DNA from: Telmatobacter sp. DSM 110680
GTDB lineage: Bacteria; Acidobacteriota; Terriglobia; Terriglobales; Acidobacteriaceae
Assembly: GCF_039994875.1 (NCBI RefSeq)
Contig: NZ_CP121196.1
Span: 1 to 64,000 of the forward strand
Direction: 5' to 3'
Length of the DNA: 64,000 nucleotides
The translations under genes and the position numbers were made by a program. The notes beneath the pieces are model-generated. The model was not told the DNA's origin. It made no database searches and saw only the letters and a program-made list of their open reading frames with translations. Position 1 is the stretch's first letter. Each line of letters starts with the position of its first letter. Shown one piece after another: positions 33,360-43,239 of this stretch.

Positions 33360-34349
33360 TCAGGCATGGGCAACGGTGAGCATTTCTTTCTCAATCCACT
33401 GGTAGGTTTGTTCAAGCCCGTTTCTGAGCCGAATCGAGGGCTCCCAACGCAGGTATTCCAGGATCTTGGTGTTGTCGCTATTGCGTCCGTTGACGCCTTT
33501 CGGCGCATTGAGGTTGTAGCGGCGCTTCAGCTTCACGCCGGCGATATCTTCGACGATGTCGACGAGCTGATTGATGGTGACAAGTTCGTTCGATCCGAGA
33601 TTCAACGGCTCGCGTATATCACTTTCCGTGATGGCCTGCGTGCCCCGGGTGCAATCGTCAATGAACATGAAGCTGCGCGTCTGATTGCCATCACCCCAGA
33701 TCTCGATCTCGTGCCGGCCCGACAGCTTGGCTTCGAGAACCTTACGGCAAATCGCAGCTGGTGCTTTTTCGCGTCCGCCTGTCCAGGTTCCGAAAGGGCC
33801 ATAAACGTTGTGATATCGCGCAACCCTGCATTGCATTCCGAAGTCTTCTTCGAAATGCCGACACATGCGCTCACTGAAAAGCTTCTCCCAGCCGTAGCCA
33901 TCTTCCGGAAGCGCCGGATAGGCGTCCGACTCTTTCAAGGGGATAACATGCGCGTCTTTCTGTTTCTCACCGTTGTAAACGCAGGCCGAAGAGGAGTAGA
34001 AAAAGCGCTCAGTACCTGCATCACGAGCCGCGAGAAGCATGTGCGTATTGGTCAGCACGCTCAACATGCAAAGGGCCTTATTGTTTTCAATGAAGCCCAT
34101 TCCGCCCATGTCGGCCGCGAGTTGGAAAACTACTTCCGCACCTTTAGCGGCCGCATAACAGTTATCCTTGTCCTTGAGATCAGCAACAACGTTTTCCACG
34201 TCGGAAGAGACTTGATACCACTCGTCCATCGGCTTTATATCGACAGCACGAATGACATTGACTCCATTGGCAAGGAGGCTCTTCACGAGATGGCCACCGA
34301 TGAATCCTCCTCCACCGCAAACGACAGCCGCTTTACCCTTGAGTTTCAT
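33360..34349 (-). CDS. GDP-mannose 3,5-epimerase-like NAD-dependent epimerase
   Basis: 329 residues from ATG 34349 with AGGAG upstream. The sequence follows the plant-type GDP-mannose 3,5-epimerase: GGGGFIGGHLVKSLL at about 14, LAADMGGMGFIENN at about 78, SSSACVYN at about 120, YGWEKLFSERMC at about 152, HNVYGPFGTWTGGREKAPAA at about 180 and GDGNQTRSFMFIDDC at about 222. That enzyme makes GDP-L-galactose and GDP-L-gulose from GDP-mannose. With gmd and fcl it suggests several uses of GDP-mannose in the cluster. Confidence 0.88.
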   Translation of the reverse strand: MKLKGKAAVVCGGGGFIGGHLVKSLLANGVNVIRAVDIKPMDEWYQVSSDVENVVADLKDKDNCYAAAKGAEVVFQLAADMGGMGFIENNKALCMLSVLTNTHMLLAARDAGTERFFYSSSACVYNGEKQKDAHVIPLKESDAYPALPEDGYGWEKLFSERMCRHFEEDFGMQCRVARYHNVYGPFGTWTGGREKAPAAICRKVLEAKLSGRHEIEIWGDGNQTRSFMFIDDCTRGTQAITESDIREPLNLGSNELVTINQLVDIVEDIAGVKLKRRYNLNAPKGVNGRNSDNTKILEYLRWEPSIRLRNGLEQTYQWIEKEMLTVAHA

Positions 34350-34476
34350 CAACCCTAATACTCCTTTTCAAGTATCTAAAGGCGAGGCCTATCTCTTGAA
34401 TCGGTAGATAGCCAAAACTTTCAAATCGCCAACTATACAAATCCGCCCAACGCATGTTGCAGCTGCCTTCCAGCAA

Positions 34477-35067
34477 TCACGCCAGACAAAATTCCGAATA
34501 TGTTTCAAAAAGCGAATTTAGATTCTCAGCGTCGCCCAGAAATACACGACGCAGCGGACCCCGACTGAGCACGATCGCAATAAGAGTGAGGACCAGAGTC
34601 TTGGCATTGGAACAGCGCAACTCGCCTCGCTGAATCCATGGATCCAGATACCGTGCGACGACCTCGACAAGTTCCCCGAGATGCCTGCGCATGAGGGGAT
34701 CGAGATCGTCGCCTAATTCCAGGGCGCTGTACTGCAGCAAGCGGAGCAATTGTGGCTGCTGCTGCAATGTGGTCGCGATCAATTCAAATGTGCAGGTGAG
34801 GGCCGTGCGGCCATTTTGCGCCTCGGCCAGGCGCGTCAGCAATTCACCGCGCAGCTGAACACGCTGCAACTCCGCGCCGAGAACAGCAAGATAAAGGTCG
34901 CGTTTGCGGGGATAATGGCGATAAATCGTGACTTCATTCACCTCAGCGGCCGACGCAATTTCTCGCGTGCTGACTCCGTTGTAGCCAAACTGCGCGAACA
35001 ACGAAGCTGCGGTGGTCAGGATGCGTTCTTCGGTGCTGCCCCTTGCGGAGCCAGATGATCCAGTCAT
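34477..35067 (-). CDS. TetR/AcrR family transcriptional regulator
   Basis: 196 residues from ATG 35067. The HTH is STREIASAAEVNEVTIYRHY at about residues 33-52, then a helical ligand domain. A longer frame to 35190 is open but not conserved. It lies between the NusG-like gene and the polysaccharide enzymes on the same strand, so it may regulate the cluster. The ligand is unknown. The first helix includes RILTTAASLFAQFGYNGVST, typical for the family. Confidence 0.88.
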   Translation of the reverse strand: MTGSSGSARGSTEERILTTAASLFAQFGYNGVSTREIASAAEVNEVTIYRHYPRKRDLYLAVLGAELQRVQLRGELLTRLAEAQNGRTALTCTFELIATTLQQQPQLLRLLQYSALELGDDLDPLMRRHLGELVEVVARYLDPWIQRGELRCSNAKTLVLTLIAIVLSRGPLRRVFLGDAENLNSLFETYSEFCLA

Positions 35068-35396
35068 AAATTCTTTTGCCGCCTGTCTTAAGCTGGGAGG
35101 TCTCAAATCGCTTGCTTCAGTCCTGAAAAATTCTTCCTGGATGAAGCGACAACAGTGATTTCCATTACCGTGGGAAAGCAGGACAGACAACTGGGTTAAA
35201 AGAACTGCAAAACCCTAGATGCCGCAGATATACATTGAACCGCTCTGGGTCGCAGCGGTTATCGATTATGGATAATTCCGCCATTCAACACTGCAGCTCG
35301 CTAGGTCTCATCCGAGAACGGCGTACAACATCAAGCCATCACTTCGAACTGACCCGTACTATTCGCAGATCAACTCTGCCGATCAAAGGGGAAGAA

Positions 35397-35939
35397 CTAC
35401 ACTTCCTGCAGGGAAAGACGATGACCGGTTTCCGCTAAGCCGCACTCACCGGGCAGTGGCTCCACATCATCCTCATTCAGCTCTACTGCGACGCTCTGCA
35501 TGATTTGCTCGAGAGTGAGCACAATCCTGAACCCGCTCTTCTTGCGCGCCACGATGCCGATCATTCCAGCAAAGGCGCCAGAGCGAATGCGCGCCAATTC
35601 TCCTACGCGAAGTAGGGGATGAGGTTCGATGCGATGCTGCTGCAATCCGGTGCGCAATGCTTCGATCGCAGCATCGGAAAGCGGGGCAGGAGCTCCACCC
35701 GTCCCTCCAACCACGGTTAAGGCACCGGGAACGCTAAGGACACTTACTCGCTCGGAACGATTGATTCGAACAAAGATGTAGCCCGGGAAGAGGGGCAATT
35801 CCAGCGTAACCTTGGAACCATCGCGCCACTTTCGGTCGGCACGATAGAGAGGCAGATAATGCTCGATTTCGCGCTGAGCCAAATGCTGAGCAATTTTCTT
35901 CTCATGCCGGCAAGTGGTGTACACCGCAAACCACGACAT
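35397..35939 (-). CDS. NusG/UpxY-like transcription antiterminator
   Basis: 180 residues from ATG 35939 (weak ribosome site; the open frame extends to TTG 36014). The N-terminal NGN domain reads SWFAVYTTCRHEKKIAQHL, with LPLFPGYIFVRI at about 50 as in NusG and RfaH. A short KOW domain follows at about 118 (GELARIRSGAFAGMIGIVARK). It is too small and diverged for the housekeeping NusG and lies at the head of a polysaccharide operon, as UpxY/RfaH-type antiterminators do. It probably helps RNA polymerase read the long cluster downstream (inference). Confidence 0.88.
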   Translation of the reverse strand: MSWFAVYTTCRHEKKIAQHLAQREIEHYLPLYRADRKWRDGSKVTLELPLFPGYIFVRINRSERVSVLSVPGALTVVGGTGGAPAPLSDAAIEALRTGLQQHRIEPHPLLRVGELARIRSGAFAGMIGIVARKKSGFRIVLTLEQIMQSVAVELNEDDVEPLPGECGLAETGHRLSLQEV

Positions 35940-36550
35940 CGCTCTGGTTACTTCGGTACTCGTGTCGGCTACTCGGATTTCAGAGTTCAAGTTCTGAAAA
36001 TCAGATATTGGCAAGGCTTCGCCATCCTCACTTGGATGAAGGTTGTTTCACAATGCCTAAGAATTGATCCGAACAAAGTAAACCAGGAGGCCTATGTTAT
36101 TGGGAGGATGAAAGCAAGCGCTTCCATCCATCTGTGACGTGCACGGGCACCGCTGTGGTTGCCAGTGACTCCAATATACCAGCAATTTTGCAATAATTAC
36201 GTAAAAACTCTTGCGCACGACAGCGTCGAACCTGGCTGGTAAGCCATCCGGTTGCAAGCGCATACAAACATCGAGACGAGAGGCAACCTTCTCGCCTGAA
36301 CAGGCAACAAACGGGGTTTCCTGTCAATTAAATTCCAACATGAATCTGATCTCCGTATTGTTACGTGCTTGTTACTTTCGATTTCACCTGCCACTCGAAA
36401 TATTCACAAACCGCGGATTACTTTTCGCTTAGATTAGGGGTCTGAGTATGTACTCTTTCGTTAACACACGAATGACTTCAATTTGAAGTGCATATCGGGC
36501 TTGAGATGTTGAAATAGCTAGACTTAACCGTCACTCAAGGGTTTTCTTAC
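35940..36550. other. 611-bp divergent intergenic region, no gene seen
   Basis: It separates the NusG-like gene (minus) from the outer-membrane-type gene (plus). It is more AT-rich than its surroundings, as a promoter or leader region would be. I found no convincing ORF with a ribosome site, no clear terminator and no ops-like element that I could identify with confidence. Confidence 0.5.
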
Positions 36551-37354
36551 ATGATTTACAGGGCCTTTTTTTATAGCTTCTTCCCTCTCATTTTTCTAAA
36601 CACCCTATCTGGGCAGTCATATCCGTCGTCCATGTTCGCTGTCCGGAACAGTAACACCGTCATTGGGCCAGTGGGACCAGCGAGTCCGGTCTCTTCCAAC
36701 GCAAACGGGCCGTTTTCAAAGGGTGCTGTCGGCTTTGATGTTTCGCCTCTTGGAGTGGGGCTGGAACTGACGACGAATTTAGGTCGTCATCTGAACTTGC
36801 GCACTTCGGGCAGCATGTTTTCGCACCCAATCAACTTCACGACGAACGGCTTTCGCGCCGATGCACAACTCAGACTTGCTTCGGCGGGTACGTCACTGGA
36901 CATCTATCCTTTTGGTTCTGCGTTCCGGGTTAGTCCTGGGATCTTGTTTTATAACCAGAATCGCTTAACGGCAGTCTCGATGATCGCGGGCGGCTCGAGT
37001 TTTACTCTCGACGGGGATACTTTCTACTCAGCCAATGCAAACCAGGCCACAGGCGCAACGCCGTTAAGCGGCAGAGCGCTGTTGAGTCTGCACACGACAC
37101 GTCCGGCCTTTAGTATCACCGGGGGCTGGGGCAATCCCCTGACGCATCGGGGACACTGGTCGTTTCCGGTTGAAGCGGGAGTCGCGTTCGTGGGTTCTCC
37201 GGCGCTTCATGTGAAGTTGGCAGGATGGGCCTGCCACGACCAGGCACAGACGCAGTGCGCTGACATCGCGAATCCCGATAATCCGATTGCATTGCAGGTG
37301 CAGAGCGACCTGAATGCAGAGGTGAGCAAGTGGACGAAGACCTCGATCCACTGA
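36551..37354 (+). CDS. outer-membrane beta-barrel-like protein, C-terminus frameshifted
   Basis: 267 residues as read. A signal peptide covers about 1-22 (MIYRAFFYSFFPLIFLNTLSG). The mature part has alternating hydrophobic and polar strands (LNLRTSGSMFSHPINF, SLDIYPFG), suggesting a beta-barrel. The last residues read VSKWTKTSIH and stop. In the next frame the sequence continues EDLDPLKTYPIVKAGVAYSF and HTGRR to a stop at 37413, with a terminal strand ending in an aromatic residue as outer-membrane proteins need. One extra G near 37336 would join the two. So this is either a single-base assembly error or a recent frameshift. Confidence 0.65.
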   Translation: MIYRAFFYSFFPLIFLNTLSGQSYPSSMFAVRNSNTVIGPVGPASPVSSNANGPFSKGAVGFDVSPLGVGLELTTNLGRHLNLRTSGSMFSHPINFTTNGFRADAQLRLASAGTSLDIYPFGSAFRVSPGILFYNQNRLTAVSMIAGGSSFTLDGDTFYSANANQATGATPLSGRALLSLHTTRPAFSITGGWGNPLTHRGHWSFPVEAGVAFVGSPALHVKLAGWACHDQAQTQCADIANPDNPIALQVQSDLNAEVSKWTKTSIH

Positions 37355-37447
37355 AGACTTATCCAATCGTGAAGGCGGGCGTGGCGTACAGCTTCCACAC
37401 CGGTCGGCGCTAGCAAGGTTGCAAGCGGCAAGAGCAACGACGGCAGC

Positions 37448-38680
37448 ATGGATCGGTTTGTGTGCGGAAAATGGTTGACTCCGTTGCGCAGTCATGGATT
37501 GCATAACTGGAGCACGCGCAGAGTTGTGCGGACAGCTTCTTGTAAACTGAGGCAAACCCGACCGCCGATTGGCGATTGGAAGCGAGGTCGAAGTTTGTCG
37601 TCAGGGAAATTTGCCCTTACCTACACCGTGAAGAACGAGGCGAGGCTGCTTCCGTCGGCGATTGAATACCATGTCGCAGCCGGGTGCTCGCGGATTTATC
37701 TCTTCTGGGATGGCACGACTGACGGTTCTCAGGAGTTGGTTTCGCAGTACCCCTGCGTGGTGGCACGCGACTCTATCCGCGTCGAGGAAACCGGAGACGC
37801 TCCCGAGTGGATCAAGAACATCCTGGTTTGCTGGGACACGGACATGGATGTGCGGAAGCGCATCAACACCTGGTACGCGGCAAAGAGTGCAGCGGCGGAA
37901 GGGCTGGAATGGCTGGGCGGCATTGATCCCGATGAGTTGGTGCTGATGTCACGCGATGAGGAGATCGACGCAGATCACATTGCAAAACATCTGGCCAAGG
38001 TTCCGGAGACGATTGACCAGGTATTGCTGCCGAATCTCGAATCTGTTCCTGTTTCTGCCGCGTCGGAGAATCCTTTTGCCGATTGCGTGTATTTTCTTAA
38101 CCGATTTCCGAAGACCGAAGCGATCTGGCGCTACTCGCGCGCACTGCTGTTGAGGGTTACGCGGTCATCCGCGTTGGTGGCCTGGTACGACTACCTCTTC
38201 TATCAAGTCCGATTTCTTGGGGCACTTCCCAGGCTTATGCGCGAGCCGCGCAGCGGCAGCCGAATTCCGGCGGGATATTTTCTTGGCTATAGCAATCACA
38301 AATCATTTATTCGCCTGAAAACTTTCGAGAACTTTGATTTCGTGACCCATCGCTGGCGGGCGTTTCTGCGAGCGCCGCGCAGCATGGACCTGGGCAACAT
38401 TCTGCACTTCGACATGCTGGACGCGAATTATTTTGCCGCGAAGTTTCGGCAGCGGCAGCGGGGGATCATTCTGAAGGTCTTCTATCTCCGCTATCGGCTG
38501 GCGCATGTGGCACGCAATTTGAGCGACGACGAAATCGCGGAGTTTTTTGAGCGGTATATCGCGATTTCCGATCCAGCTCGCATCGCACGGCTGAAGCGAA
38601 GGGGGATTCTGGTTGAGATTCATGCCGCGTCGAATTTTATGCTGCGGAAGCGAGAAGAGCGGAGTTACGCGAACCGGTGA
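37448..38680 (+). CDS. glycosyltransferase (GT2/GT92-like)
   Basis: Up to 410 residues. The recognisable enzyme begins near residue 56: LTYTVKNEARLLPSAIEYHV, CSRIYLFWDGTTDGS at about 82, and an acidic metal motif GGIDPDELVLM at about 155. These fit the cytoplasmic-facing glycosyltransferases of Pfam Glyco_tranf_2_4 or family 92. The C-terminal half is basic and aromatic. The N-terminus is uncertain: ATG 37448 gives a 50-residue basic extension that may be untranslated, and TTG 37595-like codons closer to the domain are possible. The gene is next to a methyltransferase, so the pair may modify a surface glycan. Confidence 0.8.
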   Translation: MDRFVCGKWLTPLRSHGLHNWSTRRVVRTASCKLRQTRPPIGDWKRGRSLSSGKFALTYTVKNEARLLPSAIEYHVAAGCSRIYLFWDGTTDGSQELVSQYPCVVARDSIRVEETGDAPEWIKNILVCWDTDMDVRKRINTWYAAKSAAAEGLEWLGGIDPDELVLMSRDEEIDADHIAKHLAKVPETIDQVLLPNLESVPVSAASENPFADCVYFLNRFPKTEAIWRYSRALLLRVTRSSALVAWYDYLFYQVRFLGALPRLMREPRSGSRIPAGYFLGYSNHKSFIRLKTFENFDFVTHRWRAFLRAPRSMDLGNILHFDMLDANYFAAKFRQRQRGIILKVFYLRYRLAHVARNLSDDEIAEFFERYIAISDPARIARLKRRGILVEIHAASNFMLRKREERSYANR

Positions 38681-38820
38681 TGAGAGTTGGCATTTTCAAT
38701 TGAAGATTCCGGACATCTTAAGGGTTCTCAGAGTGCTTAATGAAGGTCTGTACAATTTGAAGGACTCTCCGAGAGAAGAGGCTTTTCCGCTCTGGTAAAT
38801 TGCGGGCCATCCATTTGCCT

Positions 38821-39756
38821 ATGTCATCGAACCTCATCAGGTCGCTCAAGAACAGCAGCAAGATGCTGCTGCGATCGGTATTTGAAGCGGGCCAGCGAAT
38901 CGGCGTGGACATCCTTCCGCGGCATTTTTATTCAGAGATTCCAGACATTCACGCTTTGAAAATTTCTTCGGAGTGGAAGAAGCCGCGCAGTTTTGTCGGG
39001 ATTCCGGGCGACGTCGAGAAGCAGATCGCCTGGGTGGATCAAAGTACGGCGAGCTATCGGTCGAGTTTAAAGAGATTTGAAATTCATGCCGACGCGGTGC
39101 GGACGAACGGGAGCAACGAAGGATACGGAGAGGTGGAGGCAGATTTCCTTTACTGCTTTGTGCGCGCACATCGACCCGCAAAGATCGTGCAGATTGGTTC
39201 CGGCGTTTCCACGGCGGTTTGTCTGCGTGCCGCGAAAGATGAAGGGTACAGCCCGCGAATAATCTGCATCGAACCGTATCCAACGGAGTTCCTCAAGCGC
39301 GAAAGTGCAGCGGGCAGAATCGAGCTGGTGCCGAAAAAGGTAGAGGATGTGGGTGCGGAGTGCGCCAGCTGGGTAAGTGCGGGCGACCTGTTCTTCGTTG
39401 ACTCAAGTCATACGCTTGCGCCTGCGGGTGAAGTGAATCTGATTGTCTTCGAGATGCTGCCAAGGTTGGCGCCGGGGACTTTTATTCATTTCCACGACAT
39501 TTATTTTCCTTACGACTACAATCCCGACACGCTTTCGACGGCGCTGTTCTTTCAGCATGAGACGGCGCTGTTCTACGCGTTCCTGCTGATGAATGAGCAA
39601 TTCGAGATTCTGGGATCGCTTGCGCTGCTGCACCATCAGCGCTTGAGTGACATGATGCGCTGCTTCCCTGATATGAAGCCGATGAAGTTCGACCAGGGAC
39701 TGACCGTGGAGATGGGTCAGTTCCCCAGTTCGATTTTTCTTCGTCGCGTGCGGTGA
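38821..39756 (+). CDS. class I SAM-dependent methyltransferase
   Basis: 311 residues from ATG 38821 (an in-frame TTG lies 7 codons earlier). The SAM-binding loop is IVQIGSGVSTAVCLRAAKD at about 117-135, then CIEPYPTEFLKRE at about 145 and the late motif DLFFVDSSHTLAPAGEVNL at about 180. An HFHDIYFPYDYN segment at about 222 is typical of methyltransferases acting on glycans or glycolipids. It follows the glycosyltransferase by 140 bp and converges with alaS. The acceptor is unknown. Confidence 0.85.
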   Translation: MSSNLIRSLKNSSKMLLRSVFEAGQRIGVDILPRHFYSEIPDIHALKISSEWKKPRSFVGIPGDVEKQIAWVDQSTASYRSSLKRFEIHADAVRTNGSNEGYGEVEADFLYCFVRAHRPAKIVQIGSGVSTAVCLRAAKDEGYSPRIICIEPYPTEFLKRESAAGRIELVPKKVEDVGAECASWVSAGDLFFVDSSHTLAPAGEVNLIVFEMLPRLAPGTFIHFHDIYFPYDYNPDTLSTALFFQHETALFYAFLLMNEQFEILGSLALLHHQRLSDMMRCFPDMKPMKFDQGLTVEMGQFPSSIFLRRVR

Positions 39757-39784
39757 TCCCGACACACGAGTTTTGCACTCGCGT

Positions 39785-42766
39785 TTAGCCGAGAAGGTCG
39801 GAGACGGCATTGGGAGCGGCTTGGAGAGCAGCGTCGATCTGCGACTGATCTTTGCCGCCGGCTTCGGCGATGTCGGGCTTGCCGCCGCCGGAACCGCCTA
39901 CGAATTTTGCAACCGCGCCGACTAGTTTACCGGCCTGAATGCGCTTGATCAGGCCCGGCGTGACTCCGGCAATGATGGCGACTTTGCCTTCGGGCTGAGC
40001 AGAGGCGAGCACCACTACACCCTCGCCAAGCTTCTGCTTGAGGTTGTCGACGAGCGTACGCAGTTGTCCGCGTTCGAGAGAATCGGCGCGGTGGGTGAGG
40101 ACTTTTACGCCCTTCACGTCCGTTGCGCGGCTCACTGCGTCGTCGAGACCGCCAGCTGCAGACTTCATGCGGGCTTCTTCCAGCTCGCGGCGCAGGCGCT
40201 TCAGTTCGTCCTCCTGGGAAGCGAATTTGGCGCGGAGGCCTTCCGTCAGGTTGTCAACTGAAGGAACGTACTGCCCGGCGAGTTTCGCTACTTCAAAGTC
40301 GCGGCGGAAGGTCGAGAGCGAGACTAGTCCGCTGATGGCTTCGACGCGGCGAACGCCGGAGGAGACGGCGCTTTCACCGGTCAGCTTGAGCAGGCCGATT
40401 TCGCCGGTGGCGGCGGTGTGGGTGCCGCCGCAGAGTTCAGTTGAGAAGCCGTCGGACAACTTCACGACGCGGACTTTATCGCCGTACTTCTCACCGAAGA
40501 GAGCCATGGCGTGGTACTCGTTGACGGCCACATCGATGGGCACGTCGACGAGTGTCTCGACCTTGGCGTTGGCGAGGACTTCGCGGTTGACGATGTCTTC
40601 GATCTCCTGGAGTTCTTCGTCGGCGACCTGGGCGAAGTGAGAGAAGTCAAAGCGGAGACGGTCAGCGTGCACGGCGGAGCCGGCCTGCTTGACGTGGGTG
40701 CCGAGAACCTGGCGCAAAGCGGCGTGAAGCAGGTGGGTGCCGGTGTGGTTGCGCTTGATGTTGTCGCGACGTGCGCCATCGACGACGGTGTTGACGTGAT
40801 CGCCTACAGCGATGTCTTGCTTGAGGATGGCCTTATGGGCACGCACTCCCTGGACCGGGAGAACACAACCGGTGATTTCGGCGATGGTAGTGTTGCCGTC
40901 GGTGGAGGTGAACCAGCCGGTGTCGCCGACCTGGCCGCCTGAGTCGCCGTAGAAGCTGGTGTGGTCGAGGACGACTTCGACCTGGTCGCCGGCCTTGGCG
41001 GAGGGCACGCCGGCGCCGTCTTTCACGATGGCGAGGACTTCGGCGTCATTGGCGTTGAGCTGCTTGTAGCCCAGAAAGTCGGTCTTGGCTAGGTCGCGGA
41101 AGACGGGGCTGGCGGATTTCTGGCTGCCGCCTTTCCAGCTGGCGCGGGCGCGGGCTTGTTCTTCGGCCTTGGCGCTCTCAAACCCTTCAACATCGAATAT
41201 CACATCTCTATCTCGGGCTGCATCCATCATAAAATCGAGCGGTAGACCGAATGTCTCATAGACATGAAAAGCTTCGCGTCCAGAAACTTCCGCTTTCTTG
41301 GCATCAAGGCTTTTGAATTGCTCCGCCAGTGCCTTTGCCACGCCGGGCGGTAGGCCCTCTCTAACCAATGGCTCAAACTGGGTGAATTTCAGATGGGTCA
41401 TCTCCTGACCAGTGGCGTCCTTTATCTGCTCGGTCATCTTCGCCGCGATTTCAGGAGGGAGGATCGCTTGAGCACCAAAGAATAGGTCGAACTGTGCTTG
41501 AATCTTATCGACCATCCTGCGGGTTAAAACTCTATCCCACTCGCGAGCGCCGATGGCGATTACCCTCGCGAATTGTTTCTCTTCGGCTTCGATGACCTTG
41601 GCCACCCGCGAAGCAGAATCGATCAGCTCGGGATAGGCGCCCTGCATGAGATCGCGGACAGCGAAGACCATTTGATTGAGGAATGGCTTTTCCTGGCCGA
41701 GGAGGCGGCCATGACGGATACCGCGACGGAGGATCTTGCGGAGGACGTAGCCGCGACCTTCATTCGATGGCAATACGCCATCGTTGATTAGAAAAGCGGC
41801 GGCACGAGCATGATCCGAAATGATTCGAAGACTCGCGTTTTGTACCAATGCGTCCTCTTGAATCTCCGCCATGTCGCGAACCGGAAGACCGCCAGATGTT
41901 GCTAACGGGTTGTGGTAGAAGTTCGTGAGTTCTGCTGCCTTCTTAATGAGCGGGACAAACAGATCTGTCTCAAAGTTTGTGACTTTCCCTTGCAGCACAG
42001 CGGCTACGCGCTCGAGGCCCATGCCGGTGTCGATGGAGGGCTTTGGGAGGGGCGTCAGCTTGTAGCTGCTGGTCTTGCCTAGCGCGTCGGCCACGGCGGA
42101 GCGGTCGAACTGCATGAAGACGAGGTTCCAGATTTCTACATAGCGGGCTTCGTCTTTGCCGAAGGGGAGATCGACGCCGGGGGTTTCCGCGGCTTCGATG
42201 CCCATGTCGTAGAAGATTTCGGAGCAGGGCCCGCAGGGGCCGGTTTCGCCCATCTGCCAGAAGTTGTCCTTGAGGCCGTACTGGAAGATACGCTCTTTGG
42301 GGACGCCAGTTTCCATCCAGAATTTCTCAGCTTCGTCGTCGCGCGGAACGCCGTCAGCGCCTTCGAAGATAGTGACGTAGAGGCGTTCTTTGGGGATGCC
42401 CATCCACTGTTCACTGGTGACGAGTTCCCAGGCGTAGGCGATGGCGTCGCGCTTGAAGTAATCGCCGAAGCTGAAGTTGCCCAGCATCTCGAAGAAGGTG
42501 TGATGACGGCGGGTAAAGCCGACGTTCTCAAGGTCGTTGTGCTTGCCGCCGGCGCGGACGCATTTCTGGCTCGTGGTGGCGCGTGAATATTCGCGCTTTT
42601 CGGCGCCCAGGAAGAGGTCCTTAAACTGGTTCATCCCCGCGTTGGTGAAGAGCAGCGTGGGATCGTTGGCAGGCACCAGCGACGAAGAGTGCACACGGCG
42701 GTGCCCCTTGGTCTCAAAGAAGCGCAGAAACAGCTCGCGAATTTCGTTTCCCGTGCGGAATTGCAT
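39785..42766 (-). CDS. alaS: alanyl-tRNA synthetase
   Basis: 993 residues from ATG 42766 (AAAGGAG upstream); longer than typical AlaRS of about 870-900. The N-terminal class II core ([35 protein letters not shown]), the editing domain ([13 protein letters not shown] and [13 protein letters not shown]) and the C-Ala Gly-rich end ([19 protein letters not shown]) are all intact. The extra length appears as insertions in the tRNA-recognition region at about residues 410-520. It charges tRNA-Ala and clears mischarged Ser and Gly. It is convergent with the methyltransferase. Confidence 0.97.
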   Translation of the reverse strand: MQFRTGNEIRELFLRFFETKGHRRVHSSSLVPANDPTLLFTNAGMNQFKDLFLGAEKREYSRATTSQKCVRAGGKHNDLENVGFTRRHHTFFEMLGNFSFGDYFKRDAIAYAWELVTSEQWMGIPKERLYVTIFEGADGVPRDDEAEKFWMETGVPKERIFQYGLKDNFWQMGETGPCGPCSEIFYDMGIEAAETPGVDLPFGKDEARYVEIWNLVFMQFDRSAVADALGKTSSYKLTPLPKPSIDTGMGLERVAAVLQGKVTNFETDLFVPLIKKAAELTNFYHNPLATSGGLPVRDMAEIQEDALVQNASLRIISDHARAAAFLINDGVLPSNEGRGYVLRKILRRGIRHGRLLGQEKPFLNQMVFAVRDLMQGAYPELIDSASRVAKVIEAEEKQFARVIAIGAREWDRVLTRRMVDKIQAQFDLFFGAQAILPPEIAAKMTEQIKDATGQEMTHLKFTQFEPLVREGLPPGVAKALAEQFKSLDAKKAEVSGREAFHVYETFGLPLDFMMDAARDRDVIFDVEGFESAKAEEQARARASWKGGSQKSASPVFRDLAKTDFLGYKQLNANDAEVLAIVKDGAGVPSAKAGDQVEVVLDHTSFYGDSGGQVGDTGWFTSTDGNTTIAEITGCVLPVQGVRAHKAILKQDIAVGDHVNTVVDGARRDNIKRNHTGTHLLHAALRQVLGTHVKQAGSAVHADRLRFDFSHFAQVADEELQEIEDIVNREVLANAKVETLVDVPIDVAVNEYHAMALFGEKYGDKVRVVKLSDGFSTELCGGTHTAATGEIGLLKLTGESAVSSGVRRVEAISGLVSLSTFRRDFEVAKLAGQYVPSVDNLTEGLRAKFASQEDELKRLRRELEEARMKSAAGGLDDAVSRATDVKGVKVLTHRADSLERGQLRTLVDNLKQKLGEGVVVLASAQPEGKVAIIAGVTPGLIKRIQAGKLVGAVAKFVGGSGGGKPDIAEAGGKDQSQIDAALQAAPNAVSDLLG

Positions 42767-42877
42767 GTCTCCTTTAGTGTAACGGGAACATCCCTGCGCA
42801 GAAATGTGCAGGGTGCACATGTTAGACAATTTGACGGCCTTGTTCAGAAAGTATGCATCCTAGGGACTAAACGTACT

Positions 42878-43192
42878 TTGGAGGGTAGTCATAAATTCGC
42901 ACTGCTTGCGCTGCTCGAAGCCAAGCCCGGAAAAGAGAAGGAAGTTGAGGAGTTTCTGAAGTCGGCGCAACCGCTGGCGGTGCGGGAGACGGGCACCAGC
43001 ACCTGGTATGCGGTGAAGCTGGCGCCGAACAAATTCGGCATCTTCGACACCTTCAGGCAGGAAGAGGGCCGTGACGCGCACCTAAACGGCGAGATTGCCA
43101 AGGCGCTGATGGCCAAGGCAGGCGAGCTGCTGGCCAAGCCTCCGCAGATTGAGAAGCTGGAGATTCTGGCTGCGAAGGCGCCGGGCGCTTAG
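42878..43192 (+). CDS. antibiotic-biosynthesis-monooxygenase-fold (quinol monooxygenase) protein, start codon damaged
   Basis: About 100 residues with an ABM ferredoxin-like fold: FALLALLEAKPGKEKEVEEF, then TSTWYAVKLAPNKFGIFDTF and HLNGEIAKALM. The family normally starts with ATG just before the first strand. Here GGAGGG at 42880-42885 is followed by TAGTCATAAATTC, where ATGAAATTC would be expected. A missing G would explain it. The annotated TTG 42878 overlaps the ribosome site and is unlikely to be efficient, so the true start may be lost or mis-sequenced. These proteins are small oxygenases or signalling enzymes; the substrate is unknown. Confidence 0.75.
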   Translation: MEGSHKFALLALLEAKPGKEKEVEEFLKSAQPLAVRETGTSTWYAVKLAPNKFGIFDTFRQEEGRDAHLNGEIAKALMAKAGELLAKPPQIEKLEILAAKAPGA

Positions 43193-43239
43193 TTTCCGGC
43201 GTGTGCGGCCATGTCGTTTGATCTGGCGTCCAACTGAAT

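Noticed and set aside
33336..34358. 340-codon open frame on the plus strand
   Set aside because: Antisense to the well-conserved GDP-mannose 3,5-epimerase-like gene; no ribosome site or domain.
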